DNA of 20,009 nt from contig JANNRA010000096.1 in NCBI GenBank assembly GCA_031401035.1, positions 1-20,009 on the forward strand, written 5' to 3'. A program made the translations under genes and the position numbers. Source of the DNA: JANNRA01 sp031401035 (GTDB lineage Bacteria; Desulfobacterota; Binatia; HRBIN30; CADEER01). Positions 13,748-19,713 of the stretch are shown piece after piece. Every line of letters starts with the position of its first letter. The stretch's first letter is position 1. The notes beneath the pieces were generated by a model. That model was not told the origin of the DNA and made no database searches. It saw nothing but the letters and a program-made list of their open reading frames with translations.

Positions 13748-14712
13748 GGCGCGGCGTGATCGAGCCCGCGCCACCAGGCGACCAACTGCGCCAGGCCGTC
13801 GGCGAGACCGACCCGCGCACTGAAGCCGAGGAGACGCTGCGCCTTGCGCGTGTCGGCCAGGCGGCGCGGCACCGGATTCACCGCGCGCGCCGGACCGTAC
13901 TCGGGCGCCAGCGTCACCCCCATCGCGTGGCACAGCGCTCGTGCCAGCGCCTCGAGGCTGGTTTCCGTGCCGCTGCCGACGTTGAACACCTCGTCGCCGA
14001 CGGCGCTGCCAGCCGCCAGCAGATTGGCGCGCGCGACGTCGTCCACGTGCACCAGATCAAGCGTCGCCCAGCCATCGCCGAGGATCACTGGCGGCAGCCC
14101 GGCGGCGATCCGCCGCATCCAGTGGATCAACACCTCGACGTAGGCCCCGTGGGCGTCCATGCGCGGCCCGTAGACGTTGAAGTAGCGCAGCGCCACATAG
14201 TCGAGCCCGGACATCTCATGGAAGCTGCGCAGCAGCCCTTCGTTGAACGCCTTGGCGGCGCCGTACAGCGTACGATTGCCATACGGGTGGTGCGCCTCCG
14301 CGGTCGGAAAGCACTCTGCCATGCCGTAGACCGAGGCCGACGACGCCGCGATCACCTTGCGCACGCCGGCGGCGCACGCCGCCTCCAGTACGTTGAAGGT
14401 GCCGTCGACCAGTACCGCGACCGCCCGGCGTGGCTCCTCGGCGCACTGCGTGATGCGCAGCGCCGCCTGGTGAAAAACCAGGTCGATGCCCGCCATGCAG
14501 CGGGCCACCACGGCGCGGTCGCTAATGTCGCCCTCGACCAGCGTGACGCCGCCGCGCGCCAGCGCGCTGGCCAGGTTGCCGCGCTGCCCGCGGCTGAAGT
14601 CGTCGAGCACGACGATCTCGTCCACGGCGTACTCGGCGAGCTGGTCTGCGATCGTCGAGCCGATCAACCCGGCGCCGCCGGTGATCAGCACGCGCGCGCC
14701 GTGCAGGTCCAT
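13738..14712 (-). CDS. NAD-dependent epimerase, UDP-glucose 4-epimerase-like
   Basis: A 324-residue extended SDR. The NAD motif is GGAGLIG (12-18), the strand LVFHQAAL follows, the catalytic Ser is in AASSASVYG (122-130) and the pair Tyr150-x-x-x-Lys154 lies in RTLYGAAKAFNE. ALRYFNVYGPRMD and HVDDVARANLLA complete the epimerase/dehydratase pattern. Unlike the second SDR of this operon it has every catalytic residue. It probably interconverts or dehydrates a UDP- or other NDP-sugar. The ATG overlaps the stop of the oxidoreductase gene by one base (TGATG), so the genes are translationally coupled. Confidence 0.93.
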   Translation of the reverse strand: MDLHGARVLITGGAGLIGSTIADQLAEYAVDEIVVLDDFSRGQRGNLASALARGGVTLVEGDISDRAVVARCMAGIDLVFHQAALRITQCAEEPRRAVAVLVDGTFNVLEAACAAGVRKVIAASSASVYGMAECFPTAEAHHPYGNRTLYGAAKAFNEGLLRSFHEMSGLDYVALRYFNVYGPRMDAHGAYVEVLIHWMRRIAAGLPPVILGDGWATLDLVHVDDVARANLLAAGSAVGDEVFNVGSGTETSLEALARALCHAMGVTLAPEYGPARAVNPVPRRLADTRKAQRLLGFSARVGLADGLAQLVAWWRGLDHAAPCA

Positions 14713-15764
14713 CAGGCGAGACCCGTCCGCCGCGCCGCGACCTGCACGACGGCGCCGGCGTGCGCCAGACTCGCGGACGCCGCTTCGAGAGTGGCCAGGA
14801 CGCGCAACTCGGCATCGAGGCCGATCGGCGGCGCGCACGTACCGCGGATGACGGCGCCAAAGACGTCGACCACCGCGGCCAGCGGCTCGCCAATCGGCAG
14901 CGCCAGGGGGGTGCTGCCTGCATCGCCCTGTCCGTCCGCCCCCGCTTCGATGCCGGCGTGCATACGCAGCCCCGGTCCGGCCGCCAGATCGTCCCACACC
15001 AGCGTGCGCCGGCTGCCGGCGACGATCACCGTGCGCTGCTTGGTCGGGTGCACCCAGCTGACCCGGACGTGCGCTTGGGCGCCGTGCCGCAGGTACAGGG
15101 TGAGGGTGCCGAGGCAGCTGTGCCCGACGCCGAGGGGATCCGCCCCGCGTGCCGCGACGGCAACGACGCCGTCGTCCGGCGCGAGCAGAAACTCGAGCAG
15201 GGCGATGTCGTGGTGGGCGAGATCCCAGAACACGTCGATGTCCGGCCGCACCTGGCCGCGATTGACGCGCACCGAGTCGACGTGGCGCAGCTCGCCGAGT
15301 GCCCCCTCGCGACACAGGACCCGCAGGCGCTGCGCCGCCGGCGCGAAGCAGTAGGTCTGATCGCAGAGCAGCACCAGGCCGCGCTGGCGCGCCAAACCCA
15401 CCAGTCCTTCAGCCTCCGCCAGGGAGCACGCCAGCGGCTTCTCGACCAGTACGTGTCGGCCCGCCTCCAGGCAGGCGCGCACCAGGTGCGCGTGCGTGGC
15501 GGCCGGCGTGGCGATCGCGACCGCCGCAACGCCCGGGTCGGCCAGCACGACCGCCAGGGTCGCCGCGGCGCGCGCGCCGGCGTGCACGGCGCTGCTCACC
15601 CTGGCGCGCGGCGCGACGACGTCGCACACCCAGCGCAGTTCAAAGCCTGTCGCGGCGGCGAAGTTGCGTGCCAGGTTCGGGCCCCAGTACCCGGCGCCGA
15701 CGACCGCGACACCGAGCGACTGCGCCTCGGGGGCGTTGTGGATCGCCGAGATCGTCACCGCCAC
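14712..15764 (-). CDS. Gfo/Idh/MocA-family oxidoreductase
   Basis: A 350-residue NAD(P)-dependent sugar dehydrogenase, first gene of the operon. The Rossmann motif GVAVVGAGYWGPNLARNF is at about 18-35, the family signature EKP at 108-110 (HVLVEKPLA), and the second-domain motif DVFWDLAHHDIALLEF near 177-192 supplies the catalytic His. The pattern is closest to WlbA/WbpB-type enzymes that oxidise the 3-position of NDP-amino sugars, which would suit the FemAB-like and SDR partners. There is no ATG at the right place; GTG at 15764 (after GAGAG) or 15758 is used. The same frame stays open far upstream through an IS91 transposase scrap, so the natural 5' end may have been altered by the insertion. 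Confidence 0.88.
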   Translation of the reverse strand: MAVTISAIHNAPEAQSLGVAVVGAGYWGPNLARNFAAATGFELRWVCDVVAPRARVSSAVHAGARAAATLAVVLADPGVAAVAIATPAATHAHLVRACLEAGRHVLVEKPLACSLAEAEGLVGLARQRGLVLLCDQTYCFAPAAQRLRVLCREGALGELRHVDSVRVNRGQVRPDIDVFWDLAHHDIALLEFLLAPDDGVVAVAARGADPLGVGHSCLGTLTLYLRHGAQAHVRVSWVHPTKQRTVIVAGSRRTLVWDDLAAGPGLRMHAGIEAGADGQGDAGSTPLALPIGEPLAAVVDVFGAVIRGTCAPPIGLDAELRVLATLEAASASLAHAGAVVQVAARRTGLA

Positions 15765-15800
15765 GGTACTCTCGCACTGCCGCCCGGCCCAGGGCAACCG

Positions 15801-15845
15801 CCCCCAGTGGCGCCGCCCCCAGTGGCGGTGCCCCCAGTAACGGTG
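15801..15845. repeat. Three 15-bp tandem repeats before the oxidoreductase gene
   Basis: The units CCCCCAGTGGCGCCG, CCCCCAGTGGCGGTG and CCCCCAGTAACGGTG follow one another, with a degenerate fourth unit at 15786-15800. On the minus strand in the frame of the oxidoreductase they encode a five-residue repeat of the type HRxWG. They sit between the IS91 transposase scrap and the gene start. Confidence 0.8.
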
Positions 15846-15851
15846 CCGCGC

Positions 15852-15940
15852 GCCGTTCGCCCGCGCCTCGGCGAGGAAGGTTTCGAGGCGGGCGTGCAGC
15901 AGGCGGTAGGGGACGGACTCCTCGGGGCGCCGGGTCGCGG
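15852..15940 (-). pseudogene. N-terminal scrap of an IS91-family transposase
   Basis: The frame reads TRRPEESVPYRLLHARLETF then LAEARANGARH. The RRPEES-x-xYR and LETFL-x-xAR pattern is the start of the Y2 (HUH) transposases of the IS91/ISCR group. Similarity stops abruptly at the 15-bp tandem repeats. No zinc-binding or catalytic part remains. The fragment is in frame with the oxidoreductase gene downstream, without an intervening stop. Confidence 0.5.
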
Positions 15941-16038
15941 CGCGGCGGCAGCCGGGGCGGGTTGGGAACCTACCCGTCGATCTACCGCAGCTCTCTGCTG
16001 TGCGTACGGCCGCGTGGCTGCCGGGTGTGCGCGCGGCA

Positions 16039-16090
16039 GGCGCATAGGCAGTATGAGCTGGCGATTTGACATAATTCCCGGTCTCGGACG
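16039..16090 (+). repeat. 52-bp dispersed direct repeat, copy B
   Basis: It has the same orientation as copy A and 51/52 identity. ATTTGACATAA lies at 16064-16074. It sits between the IS91 N-terminal scrap (lower coordinates) and the IS91 C-terminal scraps (higher coordinates), which on the minus strand is the position of a junction between the end of one element and the start of the next. Confidence 0.9.
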
Positions 16091-16291
16091 GGTCGGCGGC
16101 CGGGTCCCCGACCGACCGATGACGCTCCGAGCGCGGGGCGCGAGGCACGGACAAGGGTACCGAGGCCGCCGGCCCAGCGTCCCTGACGCTCGGCAGCGGT
16201 CCGCGCCAGGGACCCGGGGCGAACGCAGGGCGCACGCGGGCGGCCGCGCGGCGGCGGGGGCCGCGCGAGGGGAGCTGTGGTGGGCCGGGGC
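16091..16291. other. Non-coding tail behind the IS91 transposase end
   Basis: About 200 very GC-rich bases between copy B of the repeat and the stop codon of the IS91 C-terminal fragment. I recognise no gene. In position it corresponds to the 3' non-coding part of an IS91-type element, the part that would carry the rolling-circle origin. Confidence 0.35.
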
Positions 16292-16580
16292 TCAGGTCGC
16301 GTCCCGTGACAGCCAGCTCGGTTGACGCGGCGGCACGGGGCACGGCGGCTCCAGCGGCAACCCGAGGTGCGCGAGGATGCGGGCGATCACGCGCGGGTCG
16401 GCGATGGTCGCCACCAAGCGCAGCCGCCCGCCGCAGTCCGCACACGCCAGGACGTCGAGGCCGAAAGTCCGGCGCAGGAGCTCGGCCCAGGCGACGTGGC
16501 GGGGGCGGACGTCGCCGGCTGGGGGGGCGCGCGCCCCGGCGGGCGCGGTGCCGTCGGGCGACGCGGACGGGCGCGGCGGC
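16292..16580 (-). pseudogene. C-terminal scrap of an IS91-family transposase
   Basis: The frame contains HVAWAELLRRTFGLDVLACADC, then GGRLRLVATIADPRVIARIL and AHLGLPLEPPCP, ending at a stop at 16292. The zinc-ribbon-like CADCGGRLRL followed by IADPxVIxRILAHLGLP is the standard C-terminus of IS91-group Y2 transposases. Sequence upstream of about 16575 does not continue the protein; instead a second copy of its last codons begins at 16670. It is a dead fragment, transcribed toward copy B of the repeat. Confidence 0.7.
16312..16401. repeat. 90-bp direct repeat, unit 1 (IS91 transposase end)
   Basis: It matches 16581-16670 at 88 of 90 bases without gaps; the differences are in the CACGGCGGCTCC and GGCAACCC stretches. 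It covers the last codons of the IS91 transposase. Confidence 0.92.
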
Positions 16581-16670
16581 GCCAGCTCGGTTGACGCGGC
16601 GGCACGGGGCACGGCGCCTCCAGCGGCAGCCCGAGGTGCGCGAGGATGCGGGCGATCACGCGCGGGTCGG
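16581..16670. repeat. 90-bp direct repeat, unit 2, at the beta-helix junction
   Basis: This is the second copy of the IS91 C-terminal codons (DPRVIARILAHLGLPLEAPC on the minus strand), 269 bases from unit 1. Its right end at 16670 coincides with the first in-frame base of the truncated beta-helix gene, so it marks the recombination breakpoint. Confidence 0.92.
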
Positions 16671-17320
16671 GCGGCAACGGCAACGGCGTCTACCTCGCCA
16701 ACGCTGGGTGCGACAACGCGACGATCCGTGACAACCGCATCTTGGACAACGATGGCCCGGGTATCCACTTCAACGGTGACTCCAGCGTCGGCGGCGACGG
16801 TCTGCAGAGCGGCAACCGCATCGAGCGCAATCTCGTCGCCGGCAACGGCCAGAACGGCTTCAACATGGACGGGGTGCAGAGCTCCATCGTCATCAACAAC
16901 GTCTTTGCCGGCAACTCCCGGCACGGCATGCGCGGCTTCCAGATCGACGCCGCCGAAGGTCCGCGCGACCTCGTCATCATCAACAACACCTTCGCCGAGA
17001 ACGGCGGCTCCGGTGTCAAGCTGACCGAGGACTCCGGCGGTCACGTGCTCTTCAACAACCTCATGGCGGCCAACAGCGAGGGGGCCTTCATCATCGAAGA
17101 GACAGTGCCGCAGACTTCATCGAACCTCGACGCCGCGAGCGTGAGCGGCCTCTTCGTGAGCCCCGGCACGCGCGACTACCGCCTCGCCCAGAGCTCGTCC
17201 GCAATCGACGCCGGCGTCAGCTCGTTCGCCGGCGAGTCGGCGCCGAGCGACGACCTCACCGGGGCGACCCGATCCGGCGTCGTCGACGCCGGAGCCTACG
17301 ACGAGAGTGCGTCACCCTGA
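16670..17320 (+). pseudogene. Parallel beta-helix repeat protein, decapitated
   Basis: The remaining 216 codons are the C-terminal end of a right-handed parallel beta-helix protein (pectate-lyase/NosD fold). Rungs are visible as GVYLANAGCDNATIRDNRIL, GDGLQSGNRIERNLVAGN, IVINNVFAGNSRHG, DLVIINNTFAENGGSGVKL and HVLFNNLMAANSEGAF. The ending SSAIDAGVSS ... DDLTGATRSGVVDAGAYD is the usual end of secreted polysaccharide-binding or degrading members. The N-terminus, signal peptide and first rungs are missing because the gene joins the 90-bp IS91 repeat at 16670. A start codon at 16646 lies inside the repeat and is accidental. The intact protein was probably extracellular. Confidence 0.8.
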
Positions 17321-17352
17321 GCCCTGCCTTCAGCGGTCTGTACCCGGCGAGG

Positions 17353-17740
17353 TCAGCGGCGTGGCTTGGCCTTCTTTGGAGCGGATGGCTTGGTGCTCGC
17401 CCTTTTTTTGCCGAACCCTTTGCCGGGACAAGGCGGTGGGCGCGTGCCGCCCATGTGCTGAACAGTTCCTGATCGTCGTAGAACGCGTCCGGCACGACGA
17501 TCCACTCCTGCATGGTCATCGCCTTGTCGCGGCCGCGGTAGACCCATGGTCGCCCGCCCAAACCCATGCGCTCATCGCGCGCTGGACCGAGCACCAGCTT
17601 CAGAATGACCTCATCATCCGTCACGATGCCCGCGAACATCCCCCCGTTCGGCGCGAAGAAACCGTGCCCCCGAACATCTTCTTGGTGGTGACGTCGAGCC
17701 CCGCGCAGGCATCGGTGAGCAGATCGAGTGATCTGGACAT
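17353..17740 (-). pseudogene. TfoX N-terminal domain protein with two frameshifts
   Basis: Three minus-strand frames together make one TfoX-like protein. It starts at 17740 with MSRSLDLLTDACAGLDVTTK and KMFGG. It continues in a second frame as HGFFAPNGGMFAGIVTDDEV, ILKLVLGPARDERMG, WVYRGRDKAM and VVPDAFYDDQELFSTWAARA. It ends in a third frame with KRASTKPSAPKKAKPRR and a stop at 17353. The first break is at a run of five G (17667-17671, where six are needed), the second at a run of seven A near 17401-17408 (eight needed). Both are single-base losses in homopolymers, so read errors are as likely as decay. Solo TfoX N-domain proteins have no settled function. The gene lies 102 bases behind the sigma factor gene. 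Confidence 0.78.
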
Positions 17741-17819
17741 GGGCGTTGTCCTACCGGCTTCGGATTGGCGAGTCGAGCCGCACAATGCCCATGAGCTGGG
17801 TGCGCCGTGGCCGCGGTGC

Positions 17820-17842
17820 GACGCCCCTGTCGCGAGGGCGTC
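17820..17842 (-). terminator. Hairpin at the end of the ECF sigma gene
   Basis: GACGCCC (17820-17826) pairs with GGGCGTC (17836-17842) around a nine-base loop, directly next to the sigma factor stop codon on the minus strand. There is no U-run. It may end the sigma transcript before the tfoX-like gene. Confidence 0.4.
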
Positions 17843-18574
17843 TCAGAGCAGGCGCTCGAGGACAGTCTCTAGCAAGCGGTGCCATGGTCCGTGCGCTCGG
17901 TCGCGCAGCTCCCGCAAGACTCGCAATCGACCCTGGAGTCCGCGGTCCTCACCCGCAAGAGGATCGCCACGACCGGCGGCGAAGAAGCCGTCGAGCTCGA
18001 CGCACTGGTGACAGGCGCCTTGCTTGTTCACCAGTGCACAGGTGCTGTTGTATCGCCGGTGCATGTGGGCGCGGGCTGCCTGGAGCCAGTTCTTGAGCTG
18101 GGCGGGACGGGCCTCGAGAGCTTCGGCGGCATCTGCAACGCTCAGGTCGTAGATGTCGACGAGCCACAGACTCGCCGTCAGCTCAGCGGATAGCTGGCTT
18201 GCAGTGCACGCGAAGCACACGGTGAGGTGCTCCTTGGCAATTCCGGCCAGCTCGGGGTCACCGCGCATGGCCGTCGAGCTAGCCACGAAAGCGGCGTCAG
18301 ACTCGGCGAGTCGTCTCGAGTCTTCGAGCAGCGTCTCACGAGACGAGCCCAGCCTGCGGCGCTCGTCGATCGCGAGTCGCGTGGCAATCTTGAAGAGCCA
18401 CGGCCGCAGCTCGCCAGGCTCCCGCGGTGCGCGATCCAGCGCGGACAGGGCGCGGACGGCGGTCGTTTGCACGACCTCGTCAGCGATGGCCGTGCGCAAC
18501 GTCAGCCGGGTCAGATAGGCCCGCAGCGTCGGACGAAGAGCCTCGAAATGCGATGCAAACGTCGACTTGTCCAT
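17843..18574 (-). CDS. ECF-type RNA polymerase sigma factor with Cys-rich tail
   Basis: A 243-residue sigma-70-family factor of the ECF type. Region 2 covers about 10-75 (AIADEVVQTTAVRALSALDR, LRPWLFKIATRLAIDERRR) and recognises the -10. Region 4 covers about 128-172 (LSAELTASLWLVDIYDLSVADAAEAL, then QLKNWLQAARAHMHRRY). Five cysteines are arranged as C120-x2-C123, C179, C188-x2-C191 (CALVNKQGACHQCVEL), a conserved set in one ECF group that could bind zinc or sense redox state. No separate anti-sigma gene is seen next to it. The C-terminal 50 residues after the cysteines may replace one. It is divergent from the hydrolase gene across only 32 bases, so the two may share control. Confidence 0.88.
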   Translation of the reverse strand: MDKSTFASHFEALRPTLRAYLTRLTLRTAIADEVVQTTAVRALSALDRAPREPGELRPWLFKIATRLAIDERRRLGSSRETLLEDSRRLAESDAAFVASSTAMRGDPELAGIAKEHLTVCFACTASQLSAELTASLWLVDIYDLSVADAAEALEARPAQLKNWLQAARAHMHRRYNSTCALVNKQGACHQCVELDGFFAAGRGDPLAGEDRGLQGRLRVLRELRDRAHGPWHRLLETVLERLL

Positions 18575-18606
18575 TCATCTGCCTTACGTCGCCCGTTGTA
18601 GAGAGC

Positions 18607-19431
18607 ATGGGCAAAGCACACACGATCGCGCTCGAGAGTGGATTCATGGTCGTGGAAGTGTCCGGTGAGGGCGAACCCGCCCTCCTGTTGCACGGAATCC
18701 CGGGTCACCGCGCCACGTTCGGACCCTTGGTGGAGCACCTGTCAGCTGATTTCCAGCTCGTGGTTCCGGACCTCTTGGGCTTCGGGGAGTCGAGCCCCTA
18801 TGCCGGGGACGGCCACATCGAAGAGCAGTCATCGGCGGTGTTGGCGATCTGCACGGCACTGAGACTGTCGCGGCTGCACCTCGTCGGGTTTGACTTCGGG
18901 GGGCCGATCGCCGTCCGGGTCGCGGAGCGCGCGCCGAGCCTGGTTCGATCTCTGGCCTTGCTTGCGACAAACACCTTCACCGACACACCCGTGCCCGGTC
19001 CGCTCAAGCTTGCGCGAGTGCCGCTCGTGGGTGACTGGTTCTTCCGCCTCGCCTTCTCTCGATGGGGCCTCGAGCAGCTGTGGGGTCCGGCGGTCGGAGA
19101 CAAGCGGGCGCTGACACGGGCTCACTTCCGCCAAGCACTCGGCCCTGCGCAAGGCATCACCTCGACCCGCCGCATCTTTCTACACAGCTTGCGACACCTC
19201 AGCGAGCTGTACGCAGGCGTCGAAGCAGCGTTGCCGAACATTCGAGCCGCACGGCTGGTGCTCTGGGGCGACCGAGATCCGTTCTTTGCGGTAGATGTGG
19301 GACGCCGCACCGCGCGCGCGTTATCGCAGGCACCGTTCGAGCTGTTGCAAGGTTGCGGTCACTTCTTGCCTCTCGAACGACCGGCGGAGGTCGCAGACAT
19401 CCTCCGTCGCTTCTGGCGTTCGGGAATTTGA
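18607..19431 (+). CDS. Alpha/beta hydrolase with Asp nucleophile
   Basis: A 274-residue soluble alpha/beta hydrolase. The oxyanion motif HGIPG is at 29-33, the nucleophile elbow GFDFGG gives Asp96, the acid is probably Asp224 (WGDRDPFF) and the base His252 (GCGHFLPLERP). Asp as nucleophile and HGxPG are typical of haloalkane dehalogenase and epoxide hydrolase relatives, so a carboxylesterase is less likely. There is no signal peptide. ATG at 18607 is chosen because the fold begins shortly after; an upstream extension would run under the sigma factor gene. The close divergent sigma gene suggests that the hydrolase is its target or co-regulated. The substrate is unknown. Confidence 0.87.
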   Translation: MGKAHTIALESGFMVVEVSGEGEPALLLHGIPGHRATFGPLVEHLSADFQLVVPDLLGFGESSPYAGDGHIEEQSSAVLAICTALRLSRLHLVGFDFGGPIAVRVAERAPSLVRSLALLATNTFTDTPVPGPLKLARVPLVGDWFFRLAFSRWGLEQLWGPAVGDKRALTRAHFRQALGPAQGITSTRRIFLHSLRHLSELYAGVEAALPNIRAARLVLWGDRDPFFAVDVGRRTARALSQAPFELLQGCGHFLPLERPAEVADILRRFWRSGI

Positions 19432-19438
19432 GAAGCTT

Positions 19439-19450
19439 TGGCGCGCGCCA
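19439..19450. repeat. 12-bp perfect palindrome after the hydrolase gene
   Basis: TGGCGCGCGCCA reads the same on both strands and begins eight bases after the hydrolase stop codon. It lacks a loop, so it is not a normal terminator hairpin. It may be a protein-binding site or chance in GC-rich DNA. Confidence 0.35.
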
Positions 19451-19531
19451 GGATCCGGACGAAGCGAGGTGTGCTCTGCCTGTGGCATTGGCGCTCTCAC
19501 AGCTCCAGTGAGACTTCGGTCCACAACCTCC

Positions 19532-19567
19532 GGCGCATAGGCAGTATGAGCTGGCGATTTCACATAA
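19532..19567 (+). repeat. Dispersed direct repeat, copy C (36 bp)
   Basis: It carries the first 36 bases of the 52-bp element, in the same orientation, with one change against copy B (C for G at 19561). The Xer-arm-like part reads ATTTCACATAA (19557-19567). Similarity ends right after it. It lies between the hydrolase gene and the tRNA fragment. Confidence 0.88.
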
Positions 19568-19656
19568 CGGCTTCGACAGGCCGCACGCGACGGGCCTGCG
19601 CTTCAGTTCCGTTGCCGGCCCACTCTCCGTAGCCAAAACCCACTGGACTTATTCAA

Positions 19657-19713
19657 TGGCCTCGGGGCGACTCGAACGCCCATGCCCTTGCGGACAACAG
19701 ATTTTGAGTCTGT
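19657..19713 (-). pseudogene. 3' half of a tRNA-Leu(CAA) gene
   Basis: On the minus strand the sequence folds as an anticodon stem-loop ACAGA-CTCAAAA-TCTGT (anticodon CAA), a long variable arm TGTCC-GCAA-GGGCA as in class II tRNAs, and a T arm GGGCG-TTCGAGT-CGCCC, then CGAGGCC and discriminator A. The matching 5' acceptor strand (GGCCTCG) and a proper D arm are absent upstream, and no CCA is encoded. It is therefore a partial gene, the kind left where an integrase uses the 3' half of a tRNA gene as its attachment site. Confidence 0.65.

Noticed and set aside
11945..13759. 604-codon plus-strand frame opposite the SDR and acyltransferase genes
   Set aside because: It is a shadow of two well-supported genes, with no recognisable fold.
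15786..15845. The 15-bp tandem repeats as a CRISPR or iteron origin
   Set aside because: Units are adjacent without spacers, too few, and there is no replication gene nearby.
16646..16669. ATG at 16646 as the true start of the beta-helix gene
   Set aside because: It lies inside the IS91-derived 90-bp repeat, so it is not the native start, and the upstream rungs and signal peptide are missing.
17353..17547. Separate small minus-strand gene ending KKAKPRR
   Set aside because: Only its last 17 residues make sense, as the frameshifted tail of the TfoX-like protein.
9416..19567. The three repeat copies as a CRISPR array
   Set aside because: They are 3 to 6 kb apart, with genes between and no spacer-sized gaps.
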